Assembly: GCA_956465555.1 (NCBI GenBank)
Contig: OY101130.1
Coordinates: forward strand, 372,001-436,000
Direction: 5' to 3'
Origin: Nitzschia sp. pyKryTriq1
Taxonomy: Eukaryota; Bacillariophyta; Bacillariophyceae; Bacillariales; Bacillariaceae
DNA length: 64,000 nucleotides
A program made the translations under genes and the position numbers. Within the stretch, counting starts at the first letter, position 1, and the number at the start of each line of letters is the position of its first letter. A model generated the notes under the pieces. It did not search any database. It saw nothing but the letters and a program-made list of their open reading frames with translations, and was not told the DNA's origin. This document shows positions 8,750 to 21,815 of the stretch, one piece after another.

Positions 8750-10165
8750 ATGAGGCTCGTGCAGCGGAGGAGCCGCAAAGTAGGGACCTGGTTGGTGGTT
8801 CTCGCAGCTACCCTTGGCCAATTCTTTCTTTCAGCGAGGATAAGCGGAGACCTTACAGGAATAAGAGAAGAGAGATTCTTCACCCCGCCGCTAGCAGTCA
8901 CGTCGAGGATTTCGTCGAGTGGGTCTGCGGCTGTAGCAAGGTATCATGAACTGGAAGAAGAAATACTGCGTCGTCTGACTCTGAGCAATCAATCATATAT
9001 TGTGTCAAATGCTTACAACAAAGCAACAATCGTCAACAACGCGACATCATGGTTTAAGCCGAAAAAAATGTGTAAAGACACCTGCTGTGTTGAAAACGTT
9101 GCGATTTCTTTGGACCAGGATAACCGCGAGCTGATTTCTCATTGCTCTGCACTGGACCTTGCGGACGTTTTTTTGTACCTCAAACACGATATATACCCCA
9201 GGGATTTGACCTATCATGGTTCTCACCTCGATAAATCACTGCTTCCATGCTTCCAACCAGGGACAATACTTTCGATACTCAATGGCTCCTCCCAAAGGAA
9301 TACCTTTAGTAAGATCAGGAAACAGATCAAAGTTCCATACATTTTGTTCACGACCAAAACAGACTCGAACTCGCCTTCGAATAAGACAGCGAGGTTCATG
9401 CGCGACGATGAGGCCGATGTCATTTTGAAGTGGTATGGGACCAATCCAAAAATCGATCAGCCTGATTTACAGGACCCCCACAATAAATTTGAGGGATTCC
9501 CGTTGGGGTTGGCCCAAACATTGCCCCAAGGCAAGTATCTTGAGCCCTTTCTTCAGTTGACGAATTACTCAAACCCTTTCTTGGACAAAGATCGTTGGCT
9601 TTCTCGGAAGGATGAAATCACGGTTGATGATATCTTTGTCAAGTTTGGAGTCAACTCGAATTCGCTGCACCGCCAGGCTGTGTTCGACACTCTCTGTCGT
9701 CACCAGACTGAAACGCACGGCATCTCGTGTACCGTGAATAAATCCACACCAAGCTCTATCTATGCTGCAGCAAGTCGCTATCTCTTTGCAGTCAGTCCAC
9801 CAGGGAATGGCTGGGACTGCTACAGAACCTACGAATGGCTGTTGCTTGGTGTCATCCCCATCATCGAGTATCGAGAATCTGCCCCAAAGCTCTTTGAAGG
9901 TCTGCCAGTTGTGTTTATCCCTCATATGGTAGACAAAAGCATGACCAAGGATACGAAGACGGCATCCTTGGACAAATACATTAACGCGGCTCGATCGTTT
10001 ATAGCAAGCGATGATTTTAGATCCAACACCTTCAACGGGTGGAACAAACTGTTCCTCAGATATTGGAGGCGAAGGGTGTTGCAAGAAGCGGGGCGTTCTT
10101 TACTCTACGATGAGTCCGGACTAGAATTTTATGAAGCATTCAAGTATACAAGTACAAAGTTCTAA
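8750..10165 (+). CDS. Exostosin-like (GT47-type) Golgi glycosyltransferase
   Basis: A 471-residue type II membrane protein. A short basic tail (MRLVQRRSRK) precedes a transmembrane anchor at about residues 11-30. The lumenal part has several N-x-S/T sites and cysteines (KKMCKDTCC). The C-terminal half carries the signature of exostosin/GT47-like enzymes: RYLFAVSPPGNGWDCYRTYEWLLLGVIPII followed by LPVVFI, that is SP-x-GNG-x-D-x-R-x-x-E-x-L-x-x-G-x-IP. This segment binds the nucleotide sugar in GT47 and related GT-B fold families. Sugar donor and acceptor cannot be inferred; diatoms have many such enzymes, probably for cell-wall and secreted polysaccharides or glycoproteins. The first ATG after in-frame stops is used. 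Confidence 0.8.
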   Translation: MRLVQRRSRKVGTWLVVLAATLGQFFLSARISGDLTGIREERFFTPPLAVTSRISSSGSAAVARYHELEEEILRRLTLSNQSYIVSNAYNKATIVNNATSWFKPKKMCKDTCCVENVAISLDQDNRELISHCSALDLADVFLYLKHDIYPRDLTYHGSHLDKSLLPCFQPGTILSILNGSSQRNTFSKIRKQIKVPYILFTTKTDSNSPSNKTARFMRDDEADVILKWYGTNPKIDQPDLQDPHNKFEGFPLGLAQTLPQGKYLEPFLQLTNYSNPFLDKDRWLSRKDEITVDDIFVKFGVNSNSLHRQAVFDTLCRHQTETHGISCTVNKSTPSSIYAAASRYLFAVSPPGNGWDCYRTYEWLLLGVIPIIEYRESAPKLFEGLPVVFIPHMVDKSMTKDTKTASLDKYINAARSFIASDDFRSNTFNGWNKLFLRYWRRRVLQEAGRSLLYDESGLEFYEAFKYTSTKF

Positions 10166-10494
10166 TCTAGTATAGGATACACGTTCGTCTTTCACTTTCT
10201 AGTAGTGATCTTTTTTGTTCGCCCTTACCGTCAAGCGGGGACGAATGACTTACGGAATGTGTAGCGGTTCTTTTGAGTTAGTGAACACGATCGTCAAACG
10301 CACAAGTGTAGAAGAACGCAGCGATCCAAGGTCGACCGGCTTGGCTGTAGATCGATCCAAACATCCAAACAGCAAAACTAATCGTGATTTACGGTGAGTC
10401 TAATACTTTTATTTTAATGTGATCAATGTCAATGTATTTCCCTTGTTGTCAGGCTCGTTGCCCCTTTCCCATCCCCTCTAGTACTAGTAGTAGA
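10166..10494. other. Convergent 3' spacer
   Basis: About 0.33 kb between the 3' ends of the glycosyltransferase and the minus-strand Cys-motif gene. It contains a run of CTAGTACTAGTAGTAG-type sequence near 10478-10495; nothing else was seen. Confidence 0.4.
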
Positions 10495-12057
10495 TTAGGC
10501 TGTGGTCTCTTCGCTGTTGTGATCATTCGAAAAACGAATGCCTTGTTCACTGTCCACTAGATCCAATAGCTTGGCGCTATGAATCCAATAGGTTTGCGGG
10601 GAGCCCACACCGCGTGGCCTGGTCGTCTTCAGTGCTTTATAGATCTTTCGGGTTTCGTGTGGGATCTCTCGGCACTGCTCGAAGTGAAATCGCTGCATAT
10701 CGGCTACTGTCTGGTAGATCCTGCTAATGGAAGATGGATAACAGACTGCCCGCTCTGCTCTATCCCTGGGGCGCAAGTGTGCACAATGAAGGCAACGAAT
10801 GCCAACCTGTCCCTCAATCAGTTTCTGGGCTCCCTTGGAGTGACGCGCAGAGACGTCTTTGTTGGTGGCAGCGAAAATCTCAACCATTTCGGAGCGGACA
10901 TAGCACTGGCGATCGGACAAGCTCTCGCTATCAGTTGGCATTGCGAGGAGCATTCGCTTCTGATTTGGCTCGTAGGGTTGTCGGGGGTGTCCATCTCTTC
11001 CACTGTAGCCTTGATAAGACGGATAACGGGGAGGTGTCTGGTAGTCAAGAGCTTGGTGGTGCCCATGGTGGGAGGGCGGGTAGTGGGGTTGGTGGTGATC
11101 ATGGGGCAGATTGGGCATCGGAGGTCCTCTTCCCCACACTTGCTGGTGTCTGCCATGGTGAGATGGAGCTACATCTTGGCTAGCATAGAGGGCACCCATT
11201 CCACCCCTTACATCTCCATGAGGCTGATCATACTGTGGTACTGGACCGCGGGAAGGATGAGGACGACCTCCGTAGCGTTCATGGTACTGCTGGGCACACG
11301 CATCCTCATGAGCACAAGCTTCTTCGTAGCTCACGAAAGTTGCGATGTTGCAATAATCGCAAGCCCATCGACGTGGTCTCATGTAAGCTTCAGATTGCGT
11401 CGGCGGGGGAGGGGCATAGTGCGAAGGTGGTGCCTCCATGTCATAGTGGCCTCTCGAATGGCGCGGTGGAGTGTGGTGATAGTGCCCACCCTCGTAGCTC
11501 TGGTATTGATTGCTAGGACGGTATGAAGGATGTTCATATCCACCATAGCTTCCACCATACTCATTGGTCAACACTGGTGTCGATACACTGCCTTTCGAGG
11601 AGGATCCGTCATGGTAGGATTGATGTCCGCGGTAGCGATGCTCACTGGACGAAACCATCATGTCTTTTGGGTAGGATGCGGGAGAGTCAGTTTCCATCGA
11701 TACAGGATGAGATCCGAAGTGCTTCTCGCGATGCCAACTGTTGGGTGCATGTTGCCTTTCCACTTCCGGAGGCGATTCTGGTTGACGATCGTCGGACGAT
11801 TTTCGCTTTCCGGTCTTCGCCATCGGTGTGCTGGGATGGGAGCCATTTCGAGAAGATTCCCATTCCTCAAGATCCCCACGGTCCTGATCAAGATTCTCTT
11901 CTCGAGGCAATTCCGAAACTATCAATCATTGACAGGGAAAGGTTTTTCGAATTAGAATCATTTGGCCCACAAAGAACATCATCACATCGTCGCATAGTCC
12001 TCTACGAAACTTACCACCAACAGGCTTTTCCGGTTCGAACATGTCTAGTGCATCCAT
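10495..12057 (-). CDS. Disordered protein with C-terminal Cys/His domain, probable nuclear factor
   Basis: Two exons: 12057-12015 (14 codons plus one base, MDALDMFEPEKPVG) and 11918-10495, joined in frame across a 96-nt intron (GTAAGT...TGATAG). The main open frame starts directly after a stop and has no early ATG, which is what revealed the first exon. The product is 488 residues. The N-terminal half is disordered and rich in His, Pro, Tyr and Ser. A first Cys/His motif follows (CDYCNIATFVSYEEACAHEDAC, C2H2-like). The conserved C-terminal domain includes LSDRQCYVRSEMVEIF, GIRCLHCAH, CYPSSISRIYQTVADMQRFHFEQC and ends near YWIHSAKLLDLVD. I have seen this C-terminal domain only in diatom-type proteins and know no function for it; chromatin or DNA binding is a guess. 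Confidence 0.8.
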
Positions 12058-12874
12058 CTTTGAGTTATGTTTTGAGTCTTTAAAAAGCTGGTGTGCTGAA
12101 TCGCAATGGGTGGCTTTGTTATTCTGTCGAATGGATGGCTTTGTTATTCTGTCGAGGCTCGAGAAATGAGCACTTGATTACAAGATTGGTTATTTGGTGC
12201 GTCCCACCGATTGTGATTTGTGACGCCAACAAAAAATGAGCACCTCTGGCCCTGCGCTCACTATGGATTATTATATGACTCCATTTTTGAAACTCAACGG
12301 TCAGTATTATTCATCACTGTATATATACATACCATTTTTGCTCTTGATAGAGGATTTCGTCAAAGGACTAAATAACGTCTAATTTGGATATAGGTATTCA
12401 GTTTTTAATATAATTCAATGTTGGGTGAGACTTGTAGGGTTGAAGATGCGTTGAGTCTGCCACTTTTTACTAGAAGCGAGGCAGCCGAGACGGTCCACCT
12501 CATCGCAAATCGGCCAGGACAATTTTGTTGATGAGAGGCAAAAATTAATCTTGTGGAGGGATCCCCTTGCACACATGCATCCCACTCCCGCGGGCCCCGG
12601 GACAGACGATTCTAGAGGTTGGGCGAAATTTCTCCCGTCCGACTCACCACCTTGAACACAGCGGTAAGTGGTAGTGGTAGTGGTAGCGGTAGCGGTAGCG
12701 GTAGCAGTTATCGAAACATTTCTCCCTCTTCGACCGCTGAAGGGGCTGTCGGCTGAGGGACGATCCCATGCGGTTCTACCGCATTATGTACTTAGCAATC
12801 ATGTGTAGACGAATAACGGCACGGTGAAACAACCTCATTTGTTTACTACGTAATACTGGTTTAGCGTTCGACTT
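12058..12874. other. Intergenic stretch with a short microsatellite
   Basis: Spacer of 0.8 kb between two minus-strand genes, containing the upstream region of the Cys-motif gene. A degenerate GGTAGT/GGTAGC hexamer run occupies about 12669-12707. A near-repeat of TGGATGGCTTTGTTATTCTGTCGA-like sequence occurs at about 12108-12150 (two adjacent partial copies). No gene recognised. Confidence 0.4.
12669..12707. repeat. GGTAGY hexamer microsatellite
   Basis: Tandem GGTAGT units shifting to GGTAGC units, about six copies, in the noncoding stretch downstream of UTP10. Confidence 0.8.
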
Positions 12875-15800
12875 TTAAAGAAGACTATCTTCAAGGCTCT
12901 CCCCCAAGAGTTCCTCACTGCTTGTGATGCATTCTTGAGCAAAACCTGCAATCTCTTCGTCGGAATCTTCAAGTAGTTCCGACAGGACAGGCAGACATTC
13001 GGGTATCAAGACCATGTATTCTTCTCCAATAGACTTGATCAGCGACAGCAGACAGCGGACACCAGCCTTCCGAACTTCTCCCCTGGTTTCGTGAGAGCAG
13101 GCTTGTAAAACTGCGTGATTAAGTGGCTTCCATTTCTGCTCGTCCCCGGCCGCAGAAGCAAGTGCGACGATACATTCTGTAACACAACCTGAATCATCCT
13201 CCTTTTGGCCAGGACCTTGCACGAGATCCTGGTAAGATATATGATTGTCGACCTGACTATGGAAAAGCTTTCCAAGCGGTCCTAGCAGTAGCTCGAATCT
13301 TTCAGACTCGCCATCGCGAATCCATGAACCTCCTTCATGAGCGTCCGAGCGGAGTGATACTTCAAGACACTTTAGAACGGCTTGAAGCGAGGCTAGAGAG
13401 TCATGGTCGTACTCGAAGGAGAGATCCCCTGCTAGTCGCTGCTTTTTTCTCCCTCCGGCTACCTTGATTCCATTTCTGCTGCACACATTCGAGACGGCGG
13501 CATCCTGTAACGCAAGTTAGACACCATGTGGGAGACCAACTTTCAGAATCAACGAGAGACCCACTTACCAGTTCATCAACCGCGTCGGAGAAAACAGTTG
13601 CAAAACACGGGAGGAATATTGATCTCAACTGGGTAGCCAGGGACGCAGATAAACTCCAGAAGCAATATCTCTTAAAAGCCGAATTCTTTGGGGAGTCCTT
13701 GTCGAAGTCACCTCTCCATGCTCGTAGCTTAGAATATAGAGACCGTAATTGTAGCTCGGACAGTTTCAATACCAAAGCCATGAACATTTTGGTCGAGGCA
13801 GCAACAAGCTCGCCCCCATGCTGATGCTCTACAGCAAAATCGTAAACGGATGTCCCTGCCTTAAGGATCGCGTTAACTTTCCCGCCGAGTTCAGTCGCCT
13901 TCGAATTGCTAATGGACATCGTCATGATATCTAGCAGTGTAGTCAAGCCCCCGACTGAATCAGGTTTGAGGAGAGCGTCGGTGAGTGGCGTGAATAGCTG
14001 GCGGGCTGGTACCTTTTTGGCAATAGCTTGGCAAAGGCCCACTGCAGCTGTTTTGATGGAAACGCTTTGTTCGTCGCAACCTTCCTGTAAAGCTGCTGAA
14101 GGCAATACAGTTGGCTGAAACATGTCAGGAAGATAGGGTCCGACAAATTGAGGAATCGTCTCGACAGTAGCGGTAAGTAGTCGCAAAATTGAAAGCTGAA
14201 GTATCCTAGACTGATTTTCGTCCCCTTCGTCGTCGATAGGTTTGCTCAGGAGGGTATTTACTTGACCGAAGAGCTGTAGTGAGGTTCTCAGAAGGTTCGG
14301 TAACGCTGGAAGTGCTCGAGCTCCACAAGCCCGAATGGTCGTGGCCGCACACAAGGTAGCAGTGCAAAGCAGTTTTGTAGTTTGATTTCCAAGACCCTGT
14401 GCATTGACTGTGGTCAAATCAATTCCTCTGCATTGCGTGTTTATCACCTCCGCTGCTTTCGTAAGTGCCTGTGACACCATGTCAAGATATTTGACACCAG
14501 GACCGCCACTGTCGAAGCAGAATTTTCTCGTAATATGTTCAACGGCGATCAACGCCGACTGCTGGACCAGAAAAACACCTGCCGTGTCGTTTCCGGTGTA
14601 AAACAAAGTTGAAAGGTATGGAAGCATATCAAGAAACAAACAGGACTCGGGGTCTGATGAATCCAGTAGCAGGGAACGGTCGGCGACAAGCTGTAGGGCT
14701 CTAGAGCGTAGATCCTCCGAGTCACTTTCTTTGACAAGAGACGTTGCAAAGGCCAAAAATATATGAGAAGGCAAATGGTTCTGAATAGACTCCAGAGTCT
14801 CATTTGTAACCTCCGCGATCGACGTCCAGAAATCAAGCGCATTGCCTTCAGCGGTTCCCAATTGGCTGTTCAAGATCGACTGAATTAGTAGAAGGTCCTG
14901 CCACAACCGCACGACCGGAGTGGACGAGTCCGACTTGCAATGCCGAAGGAACCTCGCAAAGGCCGGTGAAGAAAAGATCTCGCAAGTCCCTGCCATCAAG
15001 GCGACGCACAATTTTCTCAATGTTTCCTTCGAAGGCGCGGTGCTCAAGTTGGGTTTCATCTTTTGCCTATCGGGACCCTTCTCGGCCATGCCAGACAACG
15101 CATCTAGAGGGACCAGGTCGTTTGATTCGGGAACTTCTTCTCCGCCCAATCGCATTACGATATCTCGTGCGTAAGACACAAGTATCAATACTGCCTGTAC
15201 ACGCTTCGCGACAGCAACTTGACTCAAAATTTGAGATGATAGCTGAGAAGACAGGGGGCGGTTTTTATCTTGGCCAGAATAAAAAATGTCGCTGGCTAGA
15301 CAACTCGAAAGAAAAGGCCCGAGGAAACTATCATTTTTCGGTTGACCGCCATGAGAAACAGCGTCGGCAAATCCCTGGTAAAGCACAACGCGCGTATCTG
15401 CATCAATGTCCTTGTTCGATGCGCCAATGAAGGCCACAATTAGATCCAAGGCCGAGAGATTTGCAGCAGAGCAGTACTCTAAGTACACCGGGACGACAGA
15501 GCGAAGGCATTCAACCGCTGTCCCAGCCTCCTTTTCGGAACTTGCGGACATAACCATGGACGAAACTGCAAGAATCAGCTTCTGAGTAACTGCTGCAGGG
15601 TAGAGGGAGCAGAGAGACGTCAACATTGAGAGAGATAACTTTTTGCTTCGGGGGGAATCGAGGGGGCGATAGGAAGACGTGTCATCGGCCCCAACAACTC
15701 CAACCAGCGTGTTAATCCATTCGTTGAACCGTTTCTTCTTGTTCAGGCCAAGCTTTTCGCCTGCTTCGCTCGGAAGTGCACCCAAAAGCTCGACCAATCC

Positions 15801-18800
15801 ATCAAGTAAGGATGTTCGTGCGTACTCCACACCGTCTTCCTCTTCCGATTTCTTCAGCGACAACATTGTAAATTTCTCTAACAAGGCACCAAAGATTTCG
15901 GCAACATGTGGATCGGCTACCAATTCCTTCGAATTAGCCCCTCCGTAGTCAGCAATATAGGTGATGAATGAGAGACTGGATCCTTGAGTCGACTGTTTCT
16001 CAAGGAGCTTGGAGAGCTCATGACACGGAACAGGAAGAGCGAAGAAAGCGGCTTCGGCATGATCAGCAAGATCATTATTTGCGGCATCAAGAAGAGCCGA
16101 AACGATTTGTCCTCGGTGGACCGGGGATAGTTTTGAAAACATGTTGTTTGCCCACGATTCACTGGCTAAAATTTGCTGGGACAGTGTATTTCTGACATGT
16201 CTAATCGTGGAGTTGTCCTTCTTACTTTTCAGAAGAGAGACCACGGTCCCTACCATCTCATTGGGGTAGGAAGCTAGGAAATTTGATGGCTCATTCTTTC
16301 CGAAGGAATATGACCGCCTTCGCCCTCCGCTGGAACCCGGACCGGACATGATGATAACACTGGAAGCTTGTGTTCCTTGTTCGGATGACTCGGTCGCCCT
16401 CATTCCCTTTAGCATCAAGGTTGCATGGTCGAACACGGATAATAAACTAGCAGAGGGTGTCGATTCCCAATCGCTTCCCTGCACAAAGTCAAGGACGGGC
16501 TTTCCCACCTTCGACCACCTGGCCAGAAGCGGAAAAGCGGCCTCTCCCGCTGCTTGGGCGGCCTTAAGAACAGCGAGACAAGCGAAATGACCACCTATCG
16601 CATCTTCGACGTCAAGATGGCCTACATTGGATAGCTTGGCGGGATCAAGCTCCTCACTGGACACAAAGGGCGTCAATGAGCACAGAGCAAGCTTGAGAAT
16701 AGATTCCTGGAGGCCCGTGGACTGCCTCGAATTTGAAATCGTAGATTGGAGGCAGCCAGACAAGAGCGAGGGACTACCCAATAAGGCAGAAGATTCATTG
16801 TCCTGCATGTACGTGCAGATCTCGGACAGCGGTTTCCAATCGGAATTCCTATGATTTGCAAGAGATATCTTTATGACAGAGAGAAAAGCGACAGCTTCTT
16901 TGCGAACCACTGCCTCGTGGTTGGTAAGCAAAGCCAAAGTTGGAATAAGTCCAAGATAAACACTCTCTGGTTCTTCCTTTGCCATTGACGTAGCGATACT
17001 GAGAAGACGTTCTACCATTTCGCCGTCTGAGGAGGGACGGGACGCTACCTCCATAATTATGGCAATGGTGGGTACATTTTTCCCAGCCCGGTCCTTGGTT
17101 GCTTGGCACAGGGTCACGATAAAGGGGCGACTCACTTCCTCGAATAATGATTCCTCTGCTTTTAGCAAGTCAGAGACGATCGATAAAAGTCGCTTTCCTG
17201 TTGACGCAGCTTGGACAACTGTCCTGCTAAGGACGTCCAAAAGCAGCTTTCTATCATCAGCTGAAAGGCTGCTTCCGTGTGTGTTCATACTCCAAAGACA
17301 GTACCCCAGCGCTGCCGTTGATAGCTCGTCTTCATGTTTACTCGATCGCTGGCTTAAGGTTTCCGAATATGCTTTTAGCAACGATGGTAAGAACCTTCGA
17401 CGCAATACTTGCTCCATGTGTGAAGCATCCGTGTCCTCTCTTGCAAACTGACGCAGCAAGTTGTTATCGTGAGACATCAAAACTTCACGAGCTTCATTGT
17501 CGGAGGTCCTATTTCCTTTCTTTCCAGCAAGTGCAAGGACTATTCCTTTTGCGGCTTCTTTGGCAATTGCCGTCTCTCCGTGTACCAGATAGCCTCCAAT
17601 AGCTTCGACTAGTTTGACCATGAGTCCGTTGGGGTCGTTGTTGTCTTCGTCTTTCAACTTTGCGGCTCCCATGGCCACCAAATGAAGAAGTTCACACAAG
17701 AGAATGGATTTCATCTTGTGGTCAACTTGAGGCATTTCAGTCCACTTGTACAAAGCCTCGAGCGCCTCTGTAGCAAAGGAAACAGAGGCAAGCTCTTTCA
17801 TGTGTTTGGTTTCCTTCTTGGGTTTTTTGGCGTCCAAGAGGCTGCAGAGAGTTTTTGCCGCCTTGATCGCGACAGCTACGCTGTCATCTACCAATACTCG
17901 GCGCATCAAGACCGTTATGATTGTGTCCCCTTCACCATCAATATCCATGGCATCGCCGAGTTCTTCTTCTTGCTGCTCTTGTGCCACCACTCGATCAATT
18001 GCTTCCAGACGAATTTCGACATCCGCGTGCTCCAAGGCAACTCGCGGAGGCAAGGCAATAGCAAGCCCCCCTTCAGATGGATTTCCAGCTGTTGTCTTTG
18101 TGATATCATTCGAGTCGGAAAGAAGTCCTAGATACGCCGCTAGCTTGGTACGAGGTTTGCGTTGCAATTGCAAGAGAGCTTTCGCAATGCCTCGATCGTA
18201 GGCTGTGGCATTCTTTCGACGAAGAATATGAAGAATTTCATCCAAAAACGGATCAGAATCATCCTTATTGTCAGTGTCTGGCGATTCTGTATCGATGATT
18301 GTACTGTTGGTCAATACAAAGCACACTAGGGCCTCGATCCATACGGCCTTCGACCACAGGTGGCGAGAAAGATTGCTCTCTTGCAGCAAATCTTTCAAGA
18401 ACTGCTCTACCAACTCATGCTGCTTGGCATGCCTGACTTTGTTGGTGCTGGATTTGAGTCTTCTAGACTTCTCTGAACGCTTCCATCCAACCAGCCACAA
18501 ACTTGTAATGAAATGAACCATGTCCACAAAACCGTCTTCGACCAAAAGTCTAGAAAAACGCGACGAAAGACTATCCAACGACAACAGGGCTTGCCATATG
18601 GCCTTGTCATTGATACAGCTGGCATTGGGATATCCGTAGATAATCTTTTTGTCAGTGGATCCTCCCACGGTAATCTGACTTCTGATTTTTGCGCCAGCGT
18701 CCACATCCTGGTCGTAGTCCACACTCAAGGGAGGCTGTTGCTGTAGCAAGCTCATGACGACAATTATACCGTTTTGAATCACATCATCATCGACTTTTGG

Positions 18801-19910
18801 ATCATGTTCTGCGTCCTTCTCTTGCATTATCTCATCGTCTTCTCCGTCCTCGCTTTGCCGAGATTTCTTTGGTGCACCTCCAGACTTATTGCTGCTGCTC
18901 GTCGTCAGTCCTTGCAGGATACTCGAAATGAGCCCTTTACGGGGCTCATCGGCCAAACAACTCGTCTCCACCAGTGTTGAGGCGAGAATGTATCCCCAGT
19001 TGCTGAATAAAGCATTATTCTTGTGGGCCGAGAGACAAGCCCGCCGAATCGTTGGCAACAAGGCGTGGCAGGTTCGTTCATCCACAGTTCCAGTCGCTCG
19101 TTGTTGCAAAGTCATGGCCTCGACCAAGACGGCAGCCGTAAATGATAGAGTGGCACCAGCCTCGGGCAGTCCTGCTGATTTGGTAGCTAACAGCAGCAAG
19201 TCTCGGCACAGAGCCACGTTCTTGGAAGCCGCTTTGGCAATCACGTCTCGTCCGACCTTGGCGTTGGGAATGGCATAAGGACGCAACCAGGAATAGGTTT
19301 GTAGATTTGCGAGATCGACCAGTTGCAACCATCTGAGAAAGTAAGCATTTTCATGATGAGGTAGCCATACCAAGAGCATCGTCGAGACAAGCTTGGGCCT
19401 CAAATGCAAATCGTACTGCCGAATCAAGTACTCGACGACGTTCAAGCCACACATCATCGTGTCGACCCCATCCTCACCACTACGATTGGAAGTCGTCATT
19501 CGCAAGGCCAATCGAAACAATAGCTCTTGGATGATAACATCAATCTCTTCGTTTCCTGCCCGAGTTTGAAGTCCTCGTTCCACCGCCTTGTGACACAACT
19601 TGGCAGAATACTCTCCAAACACGGAATCAACAGTTTCGAGTTCTTCCAACGCCGCTACACAATTTTCTTCCAGCGTCGTCAGTGGCACATTCGAGGCTTG
19701 TCTGGCATCTTGATACAAAATGGAAGCTTTGAAAATGTGAGACTTGTGGTCGACCACCGAATGTCCCACTTGCACACTGTGGTACATGCCTCGCCCGACG
19801 GCATCCTCGTGGCGTCGCGACGAGGGAAGGGCACTACCACTTATGCCTCCTCCTCCTTGACTCGCACTGTTCAAGGCGGCCAGCTGGGCTCCCAAAGTTG
19901 ACATGGACAT
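12875..19910 (-). CDS. UTP10: UTP10/HEATR1, U3 snoRNP HEAT-repeat protein
   Basis: Two exons, 19910-13569 and 13504-12875, with a 64-nt phase-0 intron (GTAAGT...TTACAG); 2323 residues, in the range of human HEATR1 (about 2140). The N-terminus (MSMSTLGAQLAALNS, then HKSHIFKASILYQDARQA) resembles the U3snoRNP10 region. The middle is long alpha-solenoid HEAT-type repeats. The C-terminus has the BP28CT-type block (QLRSLYSKLRAW, KRYCFWSLSASLATQLRSIFLPCF) and ends in helical repeats with an acidic tail. UTP10 belongs to the t-UTP/UtpA part of the small-subunit processome, acting in the nucleolus in rDNA transcription and early pre-rRNA processing. Without the intron the frame runs on to 13401, producing an artefactual tail. 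The second exon lacks its own ATG, consistent with splicing. Confidence 0.93.
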
Positions 19911-20375
19911 CTTTCTTTCTGATTGCTATTCTACTTGAGAGAGGGGGAAAGTAGATGGAAACAATAGAAACACCGGTATCAGAGAGATTATAGAGTTGAA
20001 AGAAAAAAATGGAAGGGGTGCTTGGAGTTTGGATTTTTTGTGATGGTGCCGAGTGGATCCGGTGGTCGGGGGGAACAAAGAATACGAATTCAGAACTGTT
20101 GAAATTCCGGATTCCTTCCACATAGAAGAGGCCTATTTTTGATGACCCTGCCGGCGCGCGTTCCGACGACTCACACGAGTGATGACACACGAAGGCAGCA
20201 CGGAGCGCACGGCAGACAGAATTTTCTCTATGGTATGATACTACCTACTACTAGAGATTAGACCTACTGTACTCTCTAGTAGAGAGCCTCTCTTAGGAAC
20301 ATCAAAAGCATCTCACTGACCGTCATAGCATTAGTTTGAGATTGAGTTTCAGCTTGACCGACCTTGCAACTACTA
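19911..20375. other. Spacer between two minus-strand genes
   Basis: Upstream region of UTP10 and 3' flank of the SET gene. Repeated CTACTAGAG-like strings occur around 20240-20290. No gene seen. Confidence 0.4.
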
Positions 20376-21815
20376 CTAGAGTTCGCCACTGTCATACGTG
20401 GGATCATGCCGAACCCCATCACTATCATCTACGTCTTCAATGTACCATTCATCTTCCTCCCACAACCATACCTGATCCGAGAACTGTCCCTCCGATTGTT
20501 CAATTGCGTTCTCAAATGCTGTGACTATGGCGGAGCGAAAGCTCATGATGGCTTGAAGTTCCACTTCGGGAATGTCCGTACGAGATTTGTGGTCCATTTC
20601 AAATGCTTCGAGACGTTCGAGTTGAATTGCCAGAAACGCAATACCTCCACGACTCGGTGGGACAATAAAAGTAACTTCCAAATCACTACCTTCTTCTTCG
20701 TCTCCTTCATTTTCTTCGGCTTCCGATGATTCGTCAATATTGAATAATATTCGTGCATATGGAACGACCCATCGTTGAGGATACAGCTCGACAAACCCAT
20801 ACCATTCAAATATTTGGGGCGTCACAAAATATTTGTTCGGTCCAGCGGGTGGACTCGAATAGTCCTCATGACACCAATCGCATTGATTGTACGAACTCTG
20901 CAATTGCTCTCCTGCTTGAATATCTCGTGTCGCGACAATCATATAGCAGTCGTCCGTTTTGAATACTGGCTTGACGTTCGTATAGTATCCGTTCTAGATA
21001 AAAGTAATCGATTGATGATTCGAGACAGAACGACGAATGAACGTGTGTGAGAGAACAATATTACCCTCCATGTTTGTTTAGCAACCAAAAATTCCACTTC
21101 GTCTCGCAAAGCAGATATCAGTCATGATGCTATGCCATTAGAATGCAACAACAATACGTACTCGATGATTGAGAAGATCATTGATGGGAATTAAATCAAT
21201 GCCCTTAGGACCTTCCCCTCGTGTTTTTAAAAGCATCATGGCTTGAAGATGACCGTCATTGAGTGGAACCCCACCACATTCCTCCGCATCCCATTTGATA
21301 TCCAATCCTTTATATATTCCAAACATGCCGCCGTGAATGAGTTCTTTCCATAATGATTTGCCCTTTTCGGACCAACATAATGGAGCACTCGCTAGCGATC
21401 GTTTCGATAGATATCGTTCGTACGGTGTTTGTAATTCCGGAGCTTTCGTGACGACAGTATTTCGTACTGTTTCGACTATTTCACACCAGCTTGCATTCTC
21501 GCCACTGGGTGGTCGGATAAGTAAATGCCATGGAATCGATGTGATGATTTCATTCTTGGGAATCGGTTCGTTGGCAAACAATCCATGTAAAGATCCTTGA
21601 ATTTGTCGAATGTCGATTTTGTGACTGATAGAACCTCCATTGGCGACCGTCCATTCCTTGACTTGCTGTAACAGAACCATATCATCATCTTGGGCTTCGG
21701 CTTCGGCATCACCAACATCAATATCCGCCGATGATATTGCTAGAACGGAATTCCAGAAAAAAATGAGGATGCTGAGGGAGAGAAGTACCACGAGATCCAA
21801 AGTCGGGAGCCGCAT
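20376..21815 (-). CDS. Secretory SET-domain protein (RLSMT/SETD-like), cluster member 1
   Basis: Two exons, 21815-21162 and 20993-20376, with a 168-nt phase-0 intron (GTACGT...ATCTAG); 423 residues. The N-terminus is hydrophobic (VVLLSLSILIFFWNSVLA), a signal peptide or anchor. A SET domain of the Rubisco-LSMT/SETD6 type spans about 65-290: SLHGLFANEPIPKNEIITSIPW, then DLLNHRNG with N216-H217, TRDIQAGEQL and SSYNQC with the catalytic-position Tyr253. After it comes EWYGFVELYPQRW, the same post-SET block seen in the two giant fusion proteins at 24-34 kb, then an acidic tail. These domains transfer methyl groups from AdoMet to lysines or amines. The shared post-SET block and signal peptide suggest it works in the same secretory pathway. 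The intron splits directly after N-H-R. Confidence 0.88.

Noticed and set aside
10579-11526. 315-codon plus-strand frame antisense to the Cys-motif protein
   Set aside because: The opposite strand has a supported first exon, intron and conserved domain; the plus-strand translation is hydrophobic without pattern.
13401-13568. Direct reading of UTP10 through to 13401
   Set aside because: A GT..AG intron at 13505-13568 restores the conserved C-terminal exon; the read-through tail has no family resemblance.
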